A stretch of DNA of 64,000 nt. It comes from an uncultured Phycisphaerales bacterium. GTDB lineage: Bacteria > Planctomycetota > Phycisphaerae > Phycisphaerales > SM1A02. The translations under genes were made by a program, and so were the position numbers. Under the pieces are notes generated by a model, which worked only from the letters and a program-made list of their open reading frames with translations, had not been told where the DNA came from and did no database searches. Every line of letters starts with the position of its first letter. The stretch's first letter is position 1. The stretch covers positions 1 through 64,000 of the forward strand of contig CAJQQE010000042.1 in the NCBI GenBank assembly GCA_905480395.1, given 5' to 3'. Shown one piece after another: positions 41,465-51,224 of the stretch.

Positions 41465-43798
41465 TCATTCGGATAAGAACAGACCTGGAGGCAAATTCTG
41501 TTTCCACCACCGAAGCATCGACTTCCGCAGATGGAGGCTGGTCCCAGCGCCCTCATAGATGCCGTGACTCCGGTTCGGATAGGCCAACTGATCGAACTGC
41601 TTCCCCTGCTTGACGAGTTCGTTCACCATCGCTTCGAAGTTCTGATAGTGACAGTTGTCGTCCCCAGTTCCGTAGACCAAGAGGACTGGATCTTCCAGAC
41701 CGGCGGCGTGATGAATCGGCGAGCCCGCTCGATAGCCTTCGGGATTGGCCTGCGGCGTGTTCATGAACCGTTCCTGATAGATCGTGTCGTAGTAACGCTG
41801 GTCAGCGACAAACGCGACCGCGATACCCGCTGAATAAATCTCCGGATACCGAAAGAGCGCGTTCAAGGTCATTGAACCGCCACCCGACCAACCCCAGATG
41901 CCGACTCGTTCGGAATCGATCCAAGGGTGCCTCTCGATCAACCCCAGCACGGCGTGCGCTTGATCTGCAGAAGCCAGGACTCCAATCTCGCCATAGACGC
42001 TCTTTCGCCATGCCCGCCCCTTCGGCGCCGGGGTCCCTCGATTATCGATGCTCGCGACGACATACCCCTCCTGCGCGAGAAGACGATGCCACAACTGACT
42101 TGCCGATCCCCATCGGTCGTTGACCGTGGTTCCGGCAGGTTCGCCATAGACGTGCATGAGCAAGGGCCACGTCCCTGCGTCTGGGTCAAAGTCCGGCGGG
42201 AACATCATCCACCCGTCGACGACCGCGCCATCGGGAAGCTCGAGTTGAAAGAACTCCTCTCGTACCGGCGAAAGTTCGCCGATCCGCGCGGCGAGCGATT
42301 CGTTCCGCACCGTTGGGAATCGATCAACCGGCTCGTGGCTTGGAAGTCGAACCAACTCAACCTGCGGCACCTGCGATCTCGACGACCAGCGATGAATGGC
42401 GAATTGCCCGTCATCGGAAATTTGGTAGTCATGCGAGCCGGCCTCATCAAGCGGCGTGACTCGAACTGGCGATCCACCGGAGAGCGACTGTCGATAGAGG
42501 TATCGCTGCGTCGCATTCACGGGCGATGCCAAGAACCAAAGCGCGTCGTTCTTTGGATCGATCTTCAGGACCGAGATGACATCTTGCGGATTGGTGGTCA
42601 GGCAGCGTGGATCAGCACCGGCGCGATCGATAATCCAAACCTGCCGCCAACCTCCCCGCTCACTCACCCAGGTGAATGCGCTCCCATCGTCGTCGAGCCA
42701 AACGACATCGTCGCAGACGTCCGCCCACGCCGGGTCATGATCGCGGAAGACGATGGAAGGTTTCCATTCCGTTGGTTCCACGTCGAGAACGCTCACGGTG
42801 TCCTGACGACGGTTCACCTGCTGGATCAGGAGGTGCCCGTCCGGCGTCCACTCCATGCGGGCCACATAGTCGTCGCGAAGATCGCCGGGAAGATTCAGCC
42901 AACGCCTCGACGCACTTCCGATGATCGTCCCCGGGGAGTTGTCATCTCCGACCGCCGGCTGTCTCGCCAGCGAGATCACCCCAACCCGACACTTCGGATT
43001 GGTGGTGCCTGCCTTGGGATAGTGAATCCACTTCAGTTCCGGATAGAGGTTCGAGGTGAGATCGACGAGCGGGAACTGTTCGACGCCTTCGTCATCGATC
43101 TGCCAAAACGCGATTCGAGTGCCATCGGGGCTCCAGCGGAATCCGTCCCGGAGCGACCACTCTTCTTCGTACACCCAATCGAAGGTTCCATTGATGACGG
43201 TGGCCGAACCATCGGTGGTCAACGCGACCGGCTCACCCTCCGGAAGATTCTGAAAATAAAGATTGTTCTGATGGACGAATGCGACTGCATCGCCGCTCGG
43301 AGAGAACTTCGCGAACTGGAACCACGTTTCTTCGAGATCACCGCCCATCTTCCGCAGGGTGCCGGCCGAGAGATCCAGCACCCAGTAGTCGCCCCGGCTG
43401 TGGTGGCGCCACACCCGACGGGTATTTGTCGAAACCAAGAGCTTGCGACCGTCGGCCGACCACTGGTAATCGGCCACCGAGATGGCTCGATCCGATTCGG
43501 CAGGCGTCAGCATCGCCGCGGGAACCAGTACGGTTCGTTCGCCGGTCGCCGGCTCATACCTTGCCAGGATCGGCTGACCGTCGTCATCTCGTTCGAGCGC
43601 TGTGTAACCGCCGTCTTCGAGCCAGCGGACGGGACCGAATCCCCTCGCCGAGAAGTCACCGGTGGAATAGATCCGATCGATGGTGAGGGGAGCATCCCCA
43701 ACCGGCATCATGGCCAATGCGTGGAATGCCGGAAGCATCGCCGCCAGAACCATGCCGAGCGTCAGAATTCGAGCGTCACGTGGCGAGTGGGTCTTCAT
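41465..43798 (-). CDS. S9B family dipeptidyl peptidase (DPP-IV-like)
   Basis: This exported serine peptidase has 777 residues. A signal peptide (ARILTLGMVLAAMLPAFHALA) is followed by a DPP-IV N-terminal beta-propeller (about 60-500, for example QWSADGRKLLVSTNTRRVW, FDWVYEEEWSLRDGFRWSPDG and FWQIDDEGVEQFPL). The DWVYEEE stretch carries the paired Glu that bind the substrate N-terminus. The C-terminal alpha/beta hydrolase has Ser in GIWGWSGGGS, Asp in YGTGDDNCHYQN and His in NRSHGI, a complete triad. It should release Xaa-Pro dipeptides in the periplasm. I start at the ATG at 43798; the open frame above it lies antisense to the clpB end region. Confidence 0.92.
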   Translation of the reverse strand: MKTHSPRDARILTLGMVLAAMLPAFHALAMMPVGDAPLTIDRIYSTGDFSARGFGPVRWLEDGGYTALERDDDGQPILARYEPATGERTVLVPAAMLTPAESDRAISVADYQWSADGRKLLVSTNTRRVWRHHSRGDYWVLDLSAGTLRKMGGDLEETWFQFAKFSPSGDAVAFVHQNNLYFQNLPEGEPVALTTDGSATVINGTFDWVYEEEWSLRDGFRWSPDGTRIAFWQIDDEGVEQFPLVDLTSNLYPELKWIHYPKAGTTNPKCRVGVISLARQPAVGDDNSPGTIIGSASRRWLNLPGDLRDDYVARMEWTPDGHLLIQQVNRRQDTVSVLDVEPTEWKPSIVFRDHDPAWADVCDDVVWLDDDGSAFTWVSERGGWRQVWIIDRAGADPRCLTTNPQDVISVLKIDPKNDALWFLASPVNATQRYLYRQSLSGGSPVRVTPLDEAGSHDYQISDDGQFAIHRWSSRSQVPQVELVRLPSHEPVDRFPTVRNESLAARIGELSPVREEFFQLELPDGAVVDGWMMFPPDFDPDAGTWPLLMHVYGEPAGTTVNDRWGSASQLWHRLLAQEGYVVASIDNRGTPAPKGRAWRKSVYGEIGVLASADQAHAVLGLIERHPWIDSERVGIWGWSGGGSMTLNALFRYPEIYSAGIAVAFVADQRYYDTIYQERFMNTPQANPEGYRAGSPIHHAAGLEDPVLLVYGTGDDNCHYQNFEAMVNELVKQGKQFDQLAYPNRSHGIYEGAGTSLHLRKSMLRWWKQNLPPGLFLSE

Positions 43799-43883
43799 CA
43801 TGCAGACCAGCCTACTGACTATCGATACCACGTTGCGCCTGCGACCTCGCACCCACCGAACGCCGCTCATGGCGGTCGAAGGT

Positions 43884-46535
43884 TCATTCTTCGACGAGTT
43901 CGGCGTCCACGATCTCGGGCTCCGGGTCGGCCGCCGGCCGCCGGTTGAAGAGATACTGCTCGCCGCTGCTTGAAACGAGGATCGTGTCGCCATCTTCAAG
44001 CTGGCCGGACAAGATTCTCGTCGCAATCGGATTCTCAATCCGCTGCTGGATGACCCGCTTGAGAGGCCGCGCGCCAAATTGAGGATCGTAACCCTCCGCC
44101 GCCAACGCCTTGAGCGCTTCGTCCGTGACCTCGAGATACAGATTCCGATCCGCAAGCCGTTCGCGGACCAGATCAATCTGAATCCCCACGATTCCTTCGA
44201 GCTGATCCCGCCCAAGCTGATGGAAGATCACGGTGTCGTCGATTCGATTGATCAATTCAGGACGAAGGTGCTGCTTCAACGCGTCTTTGACGTGCGCCTC
44301 GATTTCCTCGTGCACGGCGCCGGCCTTGGACATTTCCAGAATCTCGTGGCTTCCAATATTGCTGGTCATCACCACGATGGTGTTCGAGAAATCGACGGTA
44401 CGTCCCTGCCCATCTGTGAGACGCCCATCATCAAGCACCTGCAGCAGCACATTGCTGACATCCGGATGGGCCTTCTCCATCTCATCAAAGAGGACGACTG
44501 AATACGGACGCCGCCGAACGGATTCGGTCAATCGCCCGCCTTCTTCATATCCGACGTATCCCGGAGGCGCCCCGATCAACCTCGCCACCGCGTGCTGCTC
44601 CATGTACTCGCTCATGTCGATCCGAACCATCGCGTCTTCGGTATCGAACAGGAACGATGCCAACGCTTTGCAGAGCTCGGTCTTGCCCACACCAGTGGGA
44701 CCGAGGAACAGAAAAGACCCGATCGGCCGACTTGCTTCGCCAAGCCCAGCACGGCTGCGCCGAACTGCTTCGCTCACCGCGCGAACCGCCAAATCCTGGC
44801 CGACCACCCGATCCTCAAGCACCGATTCCATCCGAAGTAGCTTCTCGCGCTCTCCTTCGACCAACCGGTCAACCGGAATTCCCGTCCATCGCGCGACGAC
44901 TGCCGCGATCTGTTCGCTATCCACTTCTTCCTTGACCAGGGAATCGCCCAGAGCCTGCCGTTCGTGCAAGGCTTCCTCCGCCGCCAGCAAACTCGCTCCG
45001 AGATGACGCAGATCACCGTACTGAATCCGGCTCGCGGCCTCGAAGTCACTGAGCCGCTTCGCCTGCTCAAGCTCCGTCTGTTTCTGATCAATCTCTGCCT
45101 TGACCTGCTTGATCAGATCGAGATCTCCCTTCTCAATCTCCCACTTGGCCGTCAAGCCTTGATTTTGCTCTTCCAATGACGCGAGTTCCTCGACAATGAC
45201 ATCGAGCCGCTTGCGAGCGCCCTGGTCTTTGACGCTCTCTAACTTCAAGGCCTCGCGTTCGATCTCCAGCTGCATGATCCGTCGCCTCAATTCGTCGAGT
45301 TCGGTTGGCATCGAATCGTTTTCGATCCGCAGTTTCGAGCTCGCCTCGTCGAGGAGATCGATCGCCTTGTCGGGCAGGAACCGATCGCTGATGTACCGAT
45401 CACTCAACCGAGCCGCGTTGACCAACGCGCCGTCTTGGATCCGAATTCCGTGATGGGCCTCGTAGCGGGGTTTCAGCCCCCGAAGAATCGCAATGGTTTC
45501 CTCGACGCTGGGCTCTCCGACCAAGACCGACTGGAAGCGCCGGGCAAACGCCGCATCCTTCTCGATGTGCTTCCGGTACTCATCCAGCGTGGTGGCGCCG
45601 ATGCATCGCAGTTCCCCACGGGCAAGTGCCGGCTTCAAGAGATTGCCCGCGCTCATGGCCCCGTCACCCTGTCCGGCACCGACGATGGTGTGGAGCTCGT
45701 CGATGAAGAGAATGATCGAACCCTCCGCCGCGGCAACCTCCCGGAGAACGGCTTTCAAACGCTCTTCAAACTCACCCCGGAATTTAGCGCCAGCCAGCAA
45801 CTGACCCACGTCGAGCGCCATGACTCTGGCGTTTCTCATACCTTCGGGGCAATCGTGGTCCACGATGCGGATGGCCAGACCTTCGGCAATGGCGGTCTTG
45901 CCCACCCCTGGCTCGCCGATGAGCACGGGGTTGTTCTTAGTGCGCCTCGACAGCACCTGCATGCACCTGCGAATCTCTTCATCTCGGCCAATGACCGGAT
46001 CGATCTTCCCGGCCGCCGCCCGCTCGTTGAGATCGATCGCGTACTTCTTGAGCGCCTCGAAGTTGTTCTCGGCGTCGGCATCGTTGACCTGGGTGACCCC
46101 AGACGCCTTCCGAATGGCGTCGATGGCCGCATCAAGGTTCTTCCGGTCCGCCCCACAACTTCCGAGCACCTCCTTGGCGGCGCTCGGAACTTCCATCAAG
46201 GCCAACAGCAGATGCTCGGTGGATACGTATGAGTCATTCCGTGTCTTCGCTTCGCGTTCCGCACGCTGTAGAACCTGCATGGTCGCGTTCGCGGTTCTCG
46301 GTTGCGTTCCGCTCGCCTGTGGCTGCCGGTTGAGCTCGGCGTCTGCGACGTCGCGAACCCGCTCCGACTGAATTCCGGCCTTGGCGAGAATCGAGGATGC
46401 GACGCCATTTCGATCCTCAAACATCGAAGCCAGAATGTGAAGCGGCGTGAGTTCGGCGTGACTGCTTCCCGTCGAACGCGACTGGGCGTTCGAAAGAACC
46501 TCTTGCGCGAGGGTTGTGAATCGTTCCATCTGCAT
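43884..46535 (-). CDS. clpB: ATP-dependent disaggregase ClpB
   Basis: ClpB is a hexameric Hsp100 chaperone that rescues aggregated proteins with DnaK. The 883-residue protein has the Clp-N domain (1-150), NBD1 with GEPGVGKT and Walker [11 protein letters not shown], the long ClpB/Hsp104 middle coiled coil (about 410-540, [20 protein letters not shown]), and NBD2 with [21 protein letters not shown] pore loop and [10 protein letters not shown]. The C-terminal domain is complete. I chose the ATG at 46535 because GGAGT lies 8 bases upstream. The tail ends in acidic [11 protein letters not shown] see no convincing heat-shock promoter or CIRCE element. Confidence 0.96.
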   Translation of the reverse strand: MQMERFTTLAQEVLSNAQSRSTGSSHAELTPLHILASMFEDRNGVASSILAKAGIQSERVRDVADAELNRQPQASGTQPRTANATMQVLQRAEREAKTRNDSYVSTEHLLLALMEVPSAAKEVLGSCGADRKNLDAAIDAIRKASGVTQVNDADAENNFEALKKYAIDLNERAAAGKIDPVIGRDEEIRRCMQVLSRRTKNNPVLIGEPGVGKTAIAEGLAIRIVDHDCPEGMRNARVMALDVGQLLAGAKFRGEFEERLKAVLREVAAAEGSIILFIDELHTIVGAGQGDGAMSAGNLLKPALARGELRCIGATTLDEYRKHIEKDAAFARRFQSVLVGEPSVEETIAILRGLKPRYEAHHGIRIQDGALVNAARLSDRYISDRFLPDKAIDLLDEASSKLRIENDSMPTELDELRRRIMQLEIEREALKLESVKDQGARKRLDVIVEELASLEEQNQGLTAKWEIEKGDLDLIKQVKAEIDQKQTELEQAKRLSDFEAASRIQYGDLRHLGASLLAAEEALHERQALGDSLVKEEVDSEQIAAVVARWTGIPVDRLVEGEREKLLRMESVLEDRVVGQDLAVRAVSEAVRRSRAGLGEASRPIGSFLFLGPTGVGKTELCKALASFLFDTEDAMVRIDMSEYMEQHAVARLIGAPPGYVGYEEGGRLTESVRRRPYSVVLFDEMEKAHPDVSNVLLQVLDDGRLTDGQGRTVDFSNTIVVMTSNIGSHEILEMSKAGAVHEEIEAHVKDALKQHLRPELINRIDDTVIFHQLGRDQLEGIVGIQIDLVRERLADRNLYLEVTDEALKALAAEGYDPQFGARPLKRVIQQRIENPIATRILSGQLEDGDTILVSSSGEQYLFNRRPAADPEPEIVDAELVEE

Positions 46536-46719
46536 ATCGTTGACTCCATTCCCGGCATCACGATGGAGGATCGCGGGATGCCGATTCATCCTGAGAAATC
46601 GCAACTCCCGTGCCGATTCAACACGGTTTGATGACGTCTTTAATAGGCCGAAAATGCGGTTATTGCCGTGGCGAGCGCGGTCCATCCTGCCGAAGGGGCA
46701 GCCTGAACGATCTCGCCCG

Positions 46720-47670
46720 TCAACGCGACGTGGCGACGGATTCAACTGGAAAATCAGGCGGAAGGACCTCGGGGCGATCATTGAGCCAACTGACTAACCA
46801 GCGAAACGCGTCCACCAACCGAGGTCCGGGGCGATTGAACATGGCGTTGCCATCGACCATCACGACGGCGTTCGGGTCGCCCCCGGCCACCGCCGGCAGT
46901 GCATTCCACCAGTCGGTGGCCTGCAAAGCGGGAAGGTCACGGCGAATCGCCGCGAGGTCATACCCGCACGGGCAGATGATCACCCGCTCGGGCTGCGCCG
47001 CGACGATGTCCTCCGGAGTCACCTGTCGACTCTTCGATCCCACGGTGTTGAGCGAGTGCGTTCCGCCGGCTTCCTCGATGAGGCCGGGGGTCCAGTGGCC
47101 GCCCACAAACGGCGGATCCGTCCACTCCAGAAAAAGCGTCTCCGGCCCCGGAATGTATTGATTCACAAAATCGACTGCAGACCAGTATCCGTCTCGCGCT
47201 TTGACCACCGCAACTTCGGCCTCCCGTTCGAGTCCGACCGCGCCGCCGACCTTCAAGAGATCGTCGAAAGCGTCCATGAGCGTATGTGGGTCGAGGCTCA
47301 CGATCTCGGGGGGCGCGGGCATTCCCGCGGCGATCGCTCGGACCGTCGCCAGGTCAATCGAACAAACGTCGCAGAGGTCCTGAGTCAGAATGATGTCGGG
47401 CTTGAGCGAGACGAGTAGATCAGCATCGAGGTGGTACAGGCTCGCCGAAACGCTCTCTTCACCCTCGCGATCATTCAGGGCCGCCCTCACCTGAGCATCG
47501 ATCTCCGCGCTGGAGGCCGCCGTGGTGCGAGCGGCGGTGAGTACCGGCCGATCGGAGACCGACTTGGGGAAGTCGCATTCGTGGCTTCGGCCGACCAGCA
47601 TCGACTCGCCACCGACGGCGCAAAGAACCTCGGTGGCGGACGGGAGAAGGCTAATGACTCTGGGGTGCAT
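46720..47670 (-). CDS. BtuF-like periplasmic-binding-fold protein
   Basis: The 316-residue protein belongs to the helical-backbone cobalamin/siderophore binding fold. It opens with PRVISLLPSATEVLCAVGG, then LVGRSHECDFP, ADLLVSLKPDIILTQDLCDVC and a late PGPRLVDAFRWLVSWL. The SHECDFP and QdlCdVC segments mark the soluble BtuF-related group often annotated as cobalamin-binding protein. It has no signal peptide or lipobox from the ATG at 47670 (nor from the upstream in-frame ATG), so it is probably cytoplasmic, unlike true BtuF. No ABC transporter genes and no cobalamin riboswitch are adjacent. clpB follows after 184 bases. Confidence 0.8.
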   Translation of the reverse strand: MHPRVISLLPSATEVLCAVGGESMLVGRSHECDFPKSVSDRPVLTAARTTAASSAEIDAQVRAALNDREGEESVSASLYHLDADLLVSLKPDIILTQDLCDVCSIDLATVRAIAAGMPAPPEIVSLDPHTLMDAFDDLLKVGGAVGLEREAEVAVVKARDGYWSAVDFVNQYIPGPETLFLEWTDPPFVGGHWTPGLIEEAGGTHSLNTVGSKSRQVTPEDIVAAQPERVIICPCGYDLAAIRRDLPALQATDWWNALPAVAGGDPNAVVMVDGNAMFNRPGPRLVDAFRWLVSWLNDRPEVLPPDFPVESVATSR

Positions 47671-47835
47671 GGGTGCATGGTACGACCCGAAACTGACCGG
47701 ACCCAAGCCCCTCACAAAAAAGAAACGCCCGCATGGTGACTGGCCTCACCCCAGGCGGCAGAGACATGAGACAGCCTGATCGTGATGGGCTCGCCAGCGG
47801 AGCGGTTGATTGAGGAATCAGGAGGGTGGCAAGAC

Positions 47836-49593
47836 TCAGACGCCTTCCGCGCCGGATCCCAAGCCCGCCTGGAGATTGACGGCATACCCAAGACGCAACG
47901 GCGATGCCTGCGTAATCGTCATGGCCCCAGATTCGCCGCGACCCTCGAAGGCACGCCGGCCAAAGGGATTCGCGGCCAACAGTCCGTACTGGCGGGCATG
48001 CCACCAGGTTGGGTGTTGGGGATTTTGGTCCGCGTCGACCACCTCTACCCGAACCAGACGCCCGTCGATCGGCCCCTCCGCAACCATCGATTTCGATCGC
48101 CGACCCCAGCAATCCCCATCGATGAGCCCCTCCGCATTCTCAAGGCGGCCGAGGGCCTGGGGCCCTTGAACCCGGAGCGTCGGGGCCAGCCTCAATGCGA
48201 AGGCACCCTCTTTTGTATCTCCGAGCGTCAGCTCATCAGCGACGGGCGTGAGCTTGATGGCCACATCAATGCGGCGCCTCGACGGAGTCGCCGTGAATCG
48301 CATGGATCTCGACTCGACGGCCAGAAGTCGACCATCCGCCAACCAGTCCGCCGTAAAACGGATCGTATCGCCGTCGATCACGGTTTCCCGCACCTCAATG
48401 CGACAGGCTTCGTCATGCCAGAAATCATGACCATCAACGTCACCATGCGCGAACCAGAGACCGCGATGGTGCGGATGATCGATCGACTCACCGACTCGCC
48501 GCTCGAAGGGAAAAGCTCTGATCACGAGCCTGCCTCCCGGTGCGTTCAGCGGAAACACCGTCGGCGTCCGCTCGCCCGCGCCCAGTCGAACCGTCGCGAC
48601 CAGCTCACCATCCGCACGCACGTCAATCATCTTCGGGGACCGACGACGGGGAACGATCTGAACCGGCGTGGTTGGCCCCGCTCGCTCGTACCTCTGATCA
48701 ACACACATGGCATCGGCCATCGCAACCTGATTGGCGAGTCCGCTGACCCGATGGCGCGGCGGCGGCGTGTGCGCCTCCAGAAGCACCATGCCGGCGTACC
48801 CATCCCGCATCAAGAGCCGCAGCAGATCAGCAGACGGATAACGCGTGTCCCCCAACTCTCGCACGTGTACGGTGCCACCAAAATGAGGTCGGAGTAGATC
48901 GTAGTGACGGCGGAATCCGCGACCCCTCAAATCACGGGGGTTCGAATTCCAACAGACCACCACCGCCGGATGATCTGCGATCTCCATGATTCGCTTGATG
49001 ATCGCGGGATCTGCGCACTGGCCATGTACCTCGAGCCGAAGTTCCTGCCCGAGATCCGCCGCCGCAGGAGCGAGTTCGCCAAGACTACGCCCAATCTGAT
49101 CAATCGTCCGCTGGCGGTCGACCCCCACGTGAAAAGAGTCAGGCTTCACCTTGACTCCGCGCCCTCCGATTGATGCCGAAAGCTCAAGAAACTCGAGCGT
49201 CGCTTCCTTCGCCGCGGCGAGTCGCGCCGGATCGGGACTGTCAAAACGCTCGTCACTTCCGAGGCCCACGATTCGCACCGGCGAATCGGCAAGTCGACGA
49301 CGAATCTCGCGTCGCGCGTCGTCGCCGAGCGTCCGCTCGACACCGTGGGCGTGGGTCGTCCGCAGTTCGACGCCATCAAGCCCCGCGTCTCGACAGGCCG
49401 TCAGAAGTTCGGGAAGCGACAGGTCCCGACCCCAGAGATAGGTCACCATTCCGAATGCCAGATCGCCAGAATCGCCCGGGCCGTGCTCCATGGAACGACG
49501 AGCGGCGGCGGCAAATGCGGCCGGCCCGGCAACCAGCATGGCGGCCGAAGCGGCTAGAAAATCGCGTCGATCAGGGCTTGGGATCTCCGACAT
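47836..49593 (-). CDS. Tat-exported fusion: sugar isomerase/epimerase TIM barrel plus PmoA-like (DUF6807) domain
   Basis: The 585-residue protein has a twin-arginine signal (DRRDFLAASAAMLVAG). Residues of about 40-300 form an AP-endonuclease-2-like TIM barrel (LPELLTACRDAGLDGVELR, LEFLELSASIGGRGVKVKP, GQELRLEVHGQ, GTVHVRELGD) with metal-ligand His/Glu positions. Residues of about 320-585 match the PmoA/DUF6807 family (RPFPFERRVGESIDHPHHRGLWFAHG in outline, with ESIDHPHHRGLW and HDFWHDEACRI clearly visible). GGAG lies 7 bases before the ATG. It follows the Gfo/Idh/MocA gene by 41 bases. The pair probably acts on sugars or sugar alcohols outside the cytoplasmic membrane. Confidence 0.8.
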   Translation of the reverse strand: MSEIPSPDRRDFLAASAAMLVAGPAAFAAAARRSMEHGPGDSGDLAFGMVTYLWGRDLSLPELLTACRDAGLDGVELRTTHAHGVERTLGDDARREIRRRLADSPVRIVGLGSDERFDSPDPARLAAAKEATLEFLELSASIGGRGVKVKPDSFHVGVDRQRTIDQIGRSLGELAPAAADLGQELRLEVHGQCADPAIIKRIMEIADHPAVVVCWNSNPRDLRGRGFRRHYDLLRPHFGGTVHVRELGDTRYPSADLLRLLMRDGYAGMVLLEAHTPPPRHRVSGLANQVAMADAMCVDQRYERAGPTTPVQIVPRRRSPKMIDVRADGELVATVRLGAGERTPTVFPLNAPGGRLVIRAFPFERRVGESIDHPHHRGLWFAHGDVDGHDFWHDEACRIEVRETVIDGDTIRFTADWLADGRLLAVESRSMRFTATPSRRRIDVAIKLTPVADELTLGDTKEGAFALRLAPTLRVQGPQALGRLENAEGLIDGDCWGRRSKSMVAEGPIDGRLVRVEVVDADQNPQHPTWWHARQYGLLAANPFGRRAFEGRGESGAMTITQASPLRLGYAVNLQAGLGSGAEGV

Positions 49594-49634
49594 GCATCAC
49601 TCCGCCAATATGCCGACCACTTTTTTGCTCGAAT

Positions 49635-51146
49635 TCAGAATGAATAGGGCTCGCGACAGGTCCGGAACAACATCGCGGTCGCTTCCGGGTCACCGACGAT
49701 GGCGTCTCCCGACGCCCGAACTCGCAACGGCCGCCCCAGCACGACCGGTGTCGCCGACAGATCGACGGCGTTGGCCTGCAGGTGGGAATGCATACGACGC
49801 CACGCCTCGGTCGCGATCTCGTCGTCGGCCCATGCCACGTCAATCTCCGAGGGTGACGCGGCCGATCCGAGTTGATGCGAGAGAATGCCCAGATGACAGA
49901 ACGCCGAAGAGAGATGCCCTTCGACGATCGGTGCGGTCAGGACGCGCTCGTCATTGGCTCGAACCGCTTCCACGAAGTTCGCGAAATGGTCGCCCCCACC
50001 CTTCCATTCTTGTTGCTTCTTTCCATCGCGATCGATGAAATCTGCCCAGGAATATGAGTTGGAGATCCGAACGATTCCGTTCTCGCCATGGACGATATTG
50101 CCGATCGACTGACCTTCATAGCGATCCATCTCCCACTTGCCGGACTGCGAGGCTTTGTCCTTGGGCAGGCCGCGAACTTCGAATACCAGCGGCGCCTCGC
50201 CGCAGTCGAAGACCGCCACTTGGGTGTTCGGCGAGTCACCCGCGTCCTTGTATCCGAGCCGTCCGCCAACGGATGCCACCGCTTTGGGCATACCACCTTG
50301 ACCGAGTGCCCAGCGGGCGATGTCCATCTGGTGAATGCCCTGGTTTCCCAGATCACCGTTGCCCGTCTTCAGGTTCCAATGCCAGTCGTAGTGAAGTTGC
50401 CGTCTATCCAGCGGCTGGTACGCCACCGGCCCGAGCCAACGGTCGTAGTCGACGGTCGCTGGCACGAACCTTGGCCCATTGTTCGCACCGATCGATCGTC
50501 GAGGTTTGTAACAAAGACCACGGGAGCAATGCACTTTGCCAAGTCCGCCAGAATGCACAAACTCGATCGCAGACTGAACACTCGACGCCGATCGCCCCTG
50601 CGTGCCACTGGCACAGATTCGCCCGCTCCGCTTCGCGGCATCGACGATCCGCTGACCTTCTTCGACCACGTGGGAAACCGGCTTCTCGCAGTAGACATGC
50701 TTCCCGGCATCGAGCGCCCAGCAGGCAAGCATCGAGTGGGTGTGATTCGGCGTGGCGATGGAGATCACATCAATGTCGTCACGGTTGAGCAGCGTCCGGA
50801 TGTCGCCGGTGGTCTCGACCTCGAAACCCGGCCAGTTCTCGCCACCCGCCGCGCATTGCGCCGATCGCCGAGAAAGCACTTCCGAATCAACGTCGCAGAT
50901 GGCGACGACCCGCACGCCAGGAAGCCGCGCAAAGCCCATGGTGTGATTCCAACCCCGGCCTCGAAGTCCCACCACGGCGATTCGCAGATCGCCCGAGGAT
51001 GCCGGAGCGACGGCAGGCTTCGATGCCGGCTTGACCGCCACATCCTGCGCCGCCGAGAGATTTCGAGTTGGAAGAATTGCCCCCGCGGCCCCCGCTGCAG
51101 AAGCGGCGAGGAATTCGCGACGGCTCGGTATGACAGGCTTCTTCAT
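49635..51146 (-). CDS. Tat-exported Gfo/Idh/MocA family oxidoreductase
   Basis: This NAD(P)-dependent sugar or polyol oxidoreductase has 503 residues. The Tat signal is PSRREFLAASAAGAAGAIL. A Rossmann domain follows (IAVVGLRGRGWNHTMGF, VVAICDVDSEVL, DIDVISIATPNHTHSML, GKHVYCEKPVSHVVEEGQ) with the catalytic EKP Lys. The C-terminal domain contains HYDWHWNLKTGNGDLGNQGI and HQMDIARWAL, typical of planctomycete members. The ATG at 51146 gives a short n-region before the RR motif. The next gene in the operon is the TIM-barrel/PmoA fusion. Confidence 0.9.
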   Translation of the reverse strand: MKKPVIPSRREFLAASAAGAAGAILPTRNLSAAQDVAVKPASKPAVAPASSGDLRIAVVGLRGRGWNHTMGFARLPGVRVVAICDVDSEVLSRRSAQCAAGGENWPGFEVETTGDIRTLLNRDDIDVISIATPNHTHSMLACWALDAGKHVYCEKPVSHVVEEGQRIVDAAKRSGRICASGTQGRSASSVQSAIEFVHSGGLGKVHCSRGLCYKPRRSIGANNGPRFVPATVDYDRWLGPVAYQPLDRRQLHYDWHWNLKTGNGDLGNQGIHQMDIARWALGQGGMPKAVASVGGRLGYKDAGDSPNTQVAVFDCGEAPLVFEVRGLPKDKASQSGKWEMDRYEGQSIGNIVHGENGIVRISNSYSWADFIDRDGKKQQEWKGGGDHFANFVEAVRANDERVLTAPIVEGHLSSAFCHLGILSHQLGSAASPSEIDVAWADDEIATEAWRRMHSHLQANAVDLSATPVVLGRPLRVRASGDAIVGDPEATAMLFRTCREPYSF

Positions 51147-51224
51147 TCCCCGACGGTACCGAAACACCACCAACCCGCAAGCACCGATCCGAACATCCCG
51201 CGAATACCGATCGCGAAGAACCGC

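Noticed and set aside
41927-43948. 673-codon plus-strand open frame opposite the dipeptidyl peptidase
   Set aside because: The sense strand encodes a complete S9B peptidase with its triad; the antisense product has no recognisable motif.
46536-46719. Heat-shock promoter or CIRCE element before clpB
   Set aside because: No inverted repeat of the CIRCE type and no adequate sigma-32 match was found in the gap.
47671-47835. Possible cobalamin riboswitch before the BtuF-like gene
   Set aside because: The 165-base gap is too short and shows no conserved B12-box-like element.
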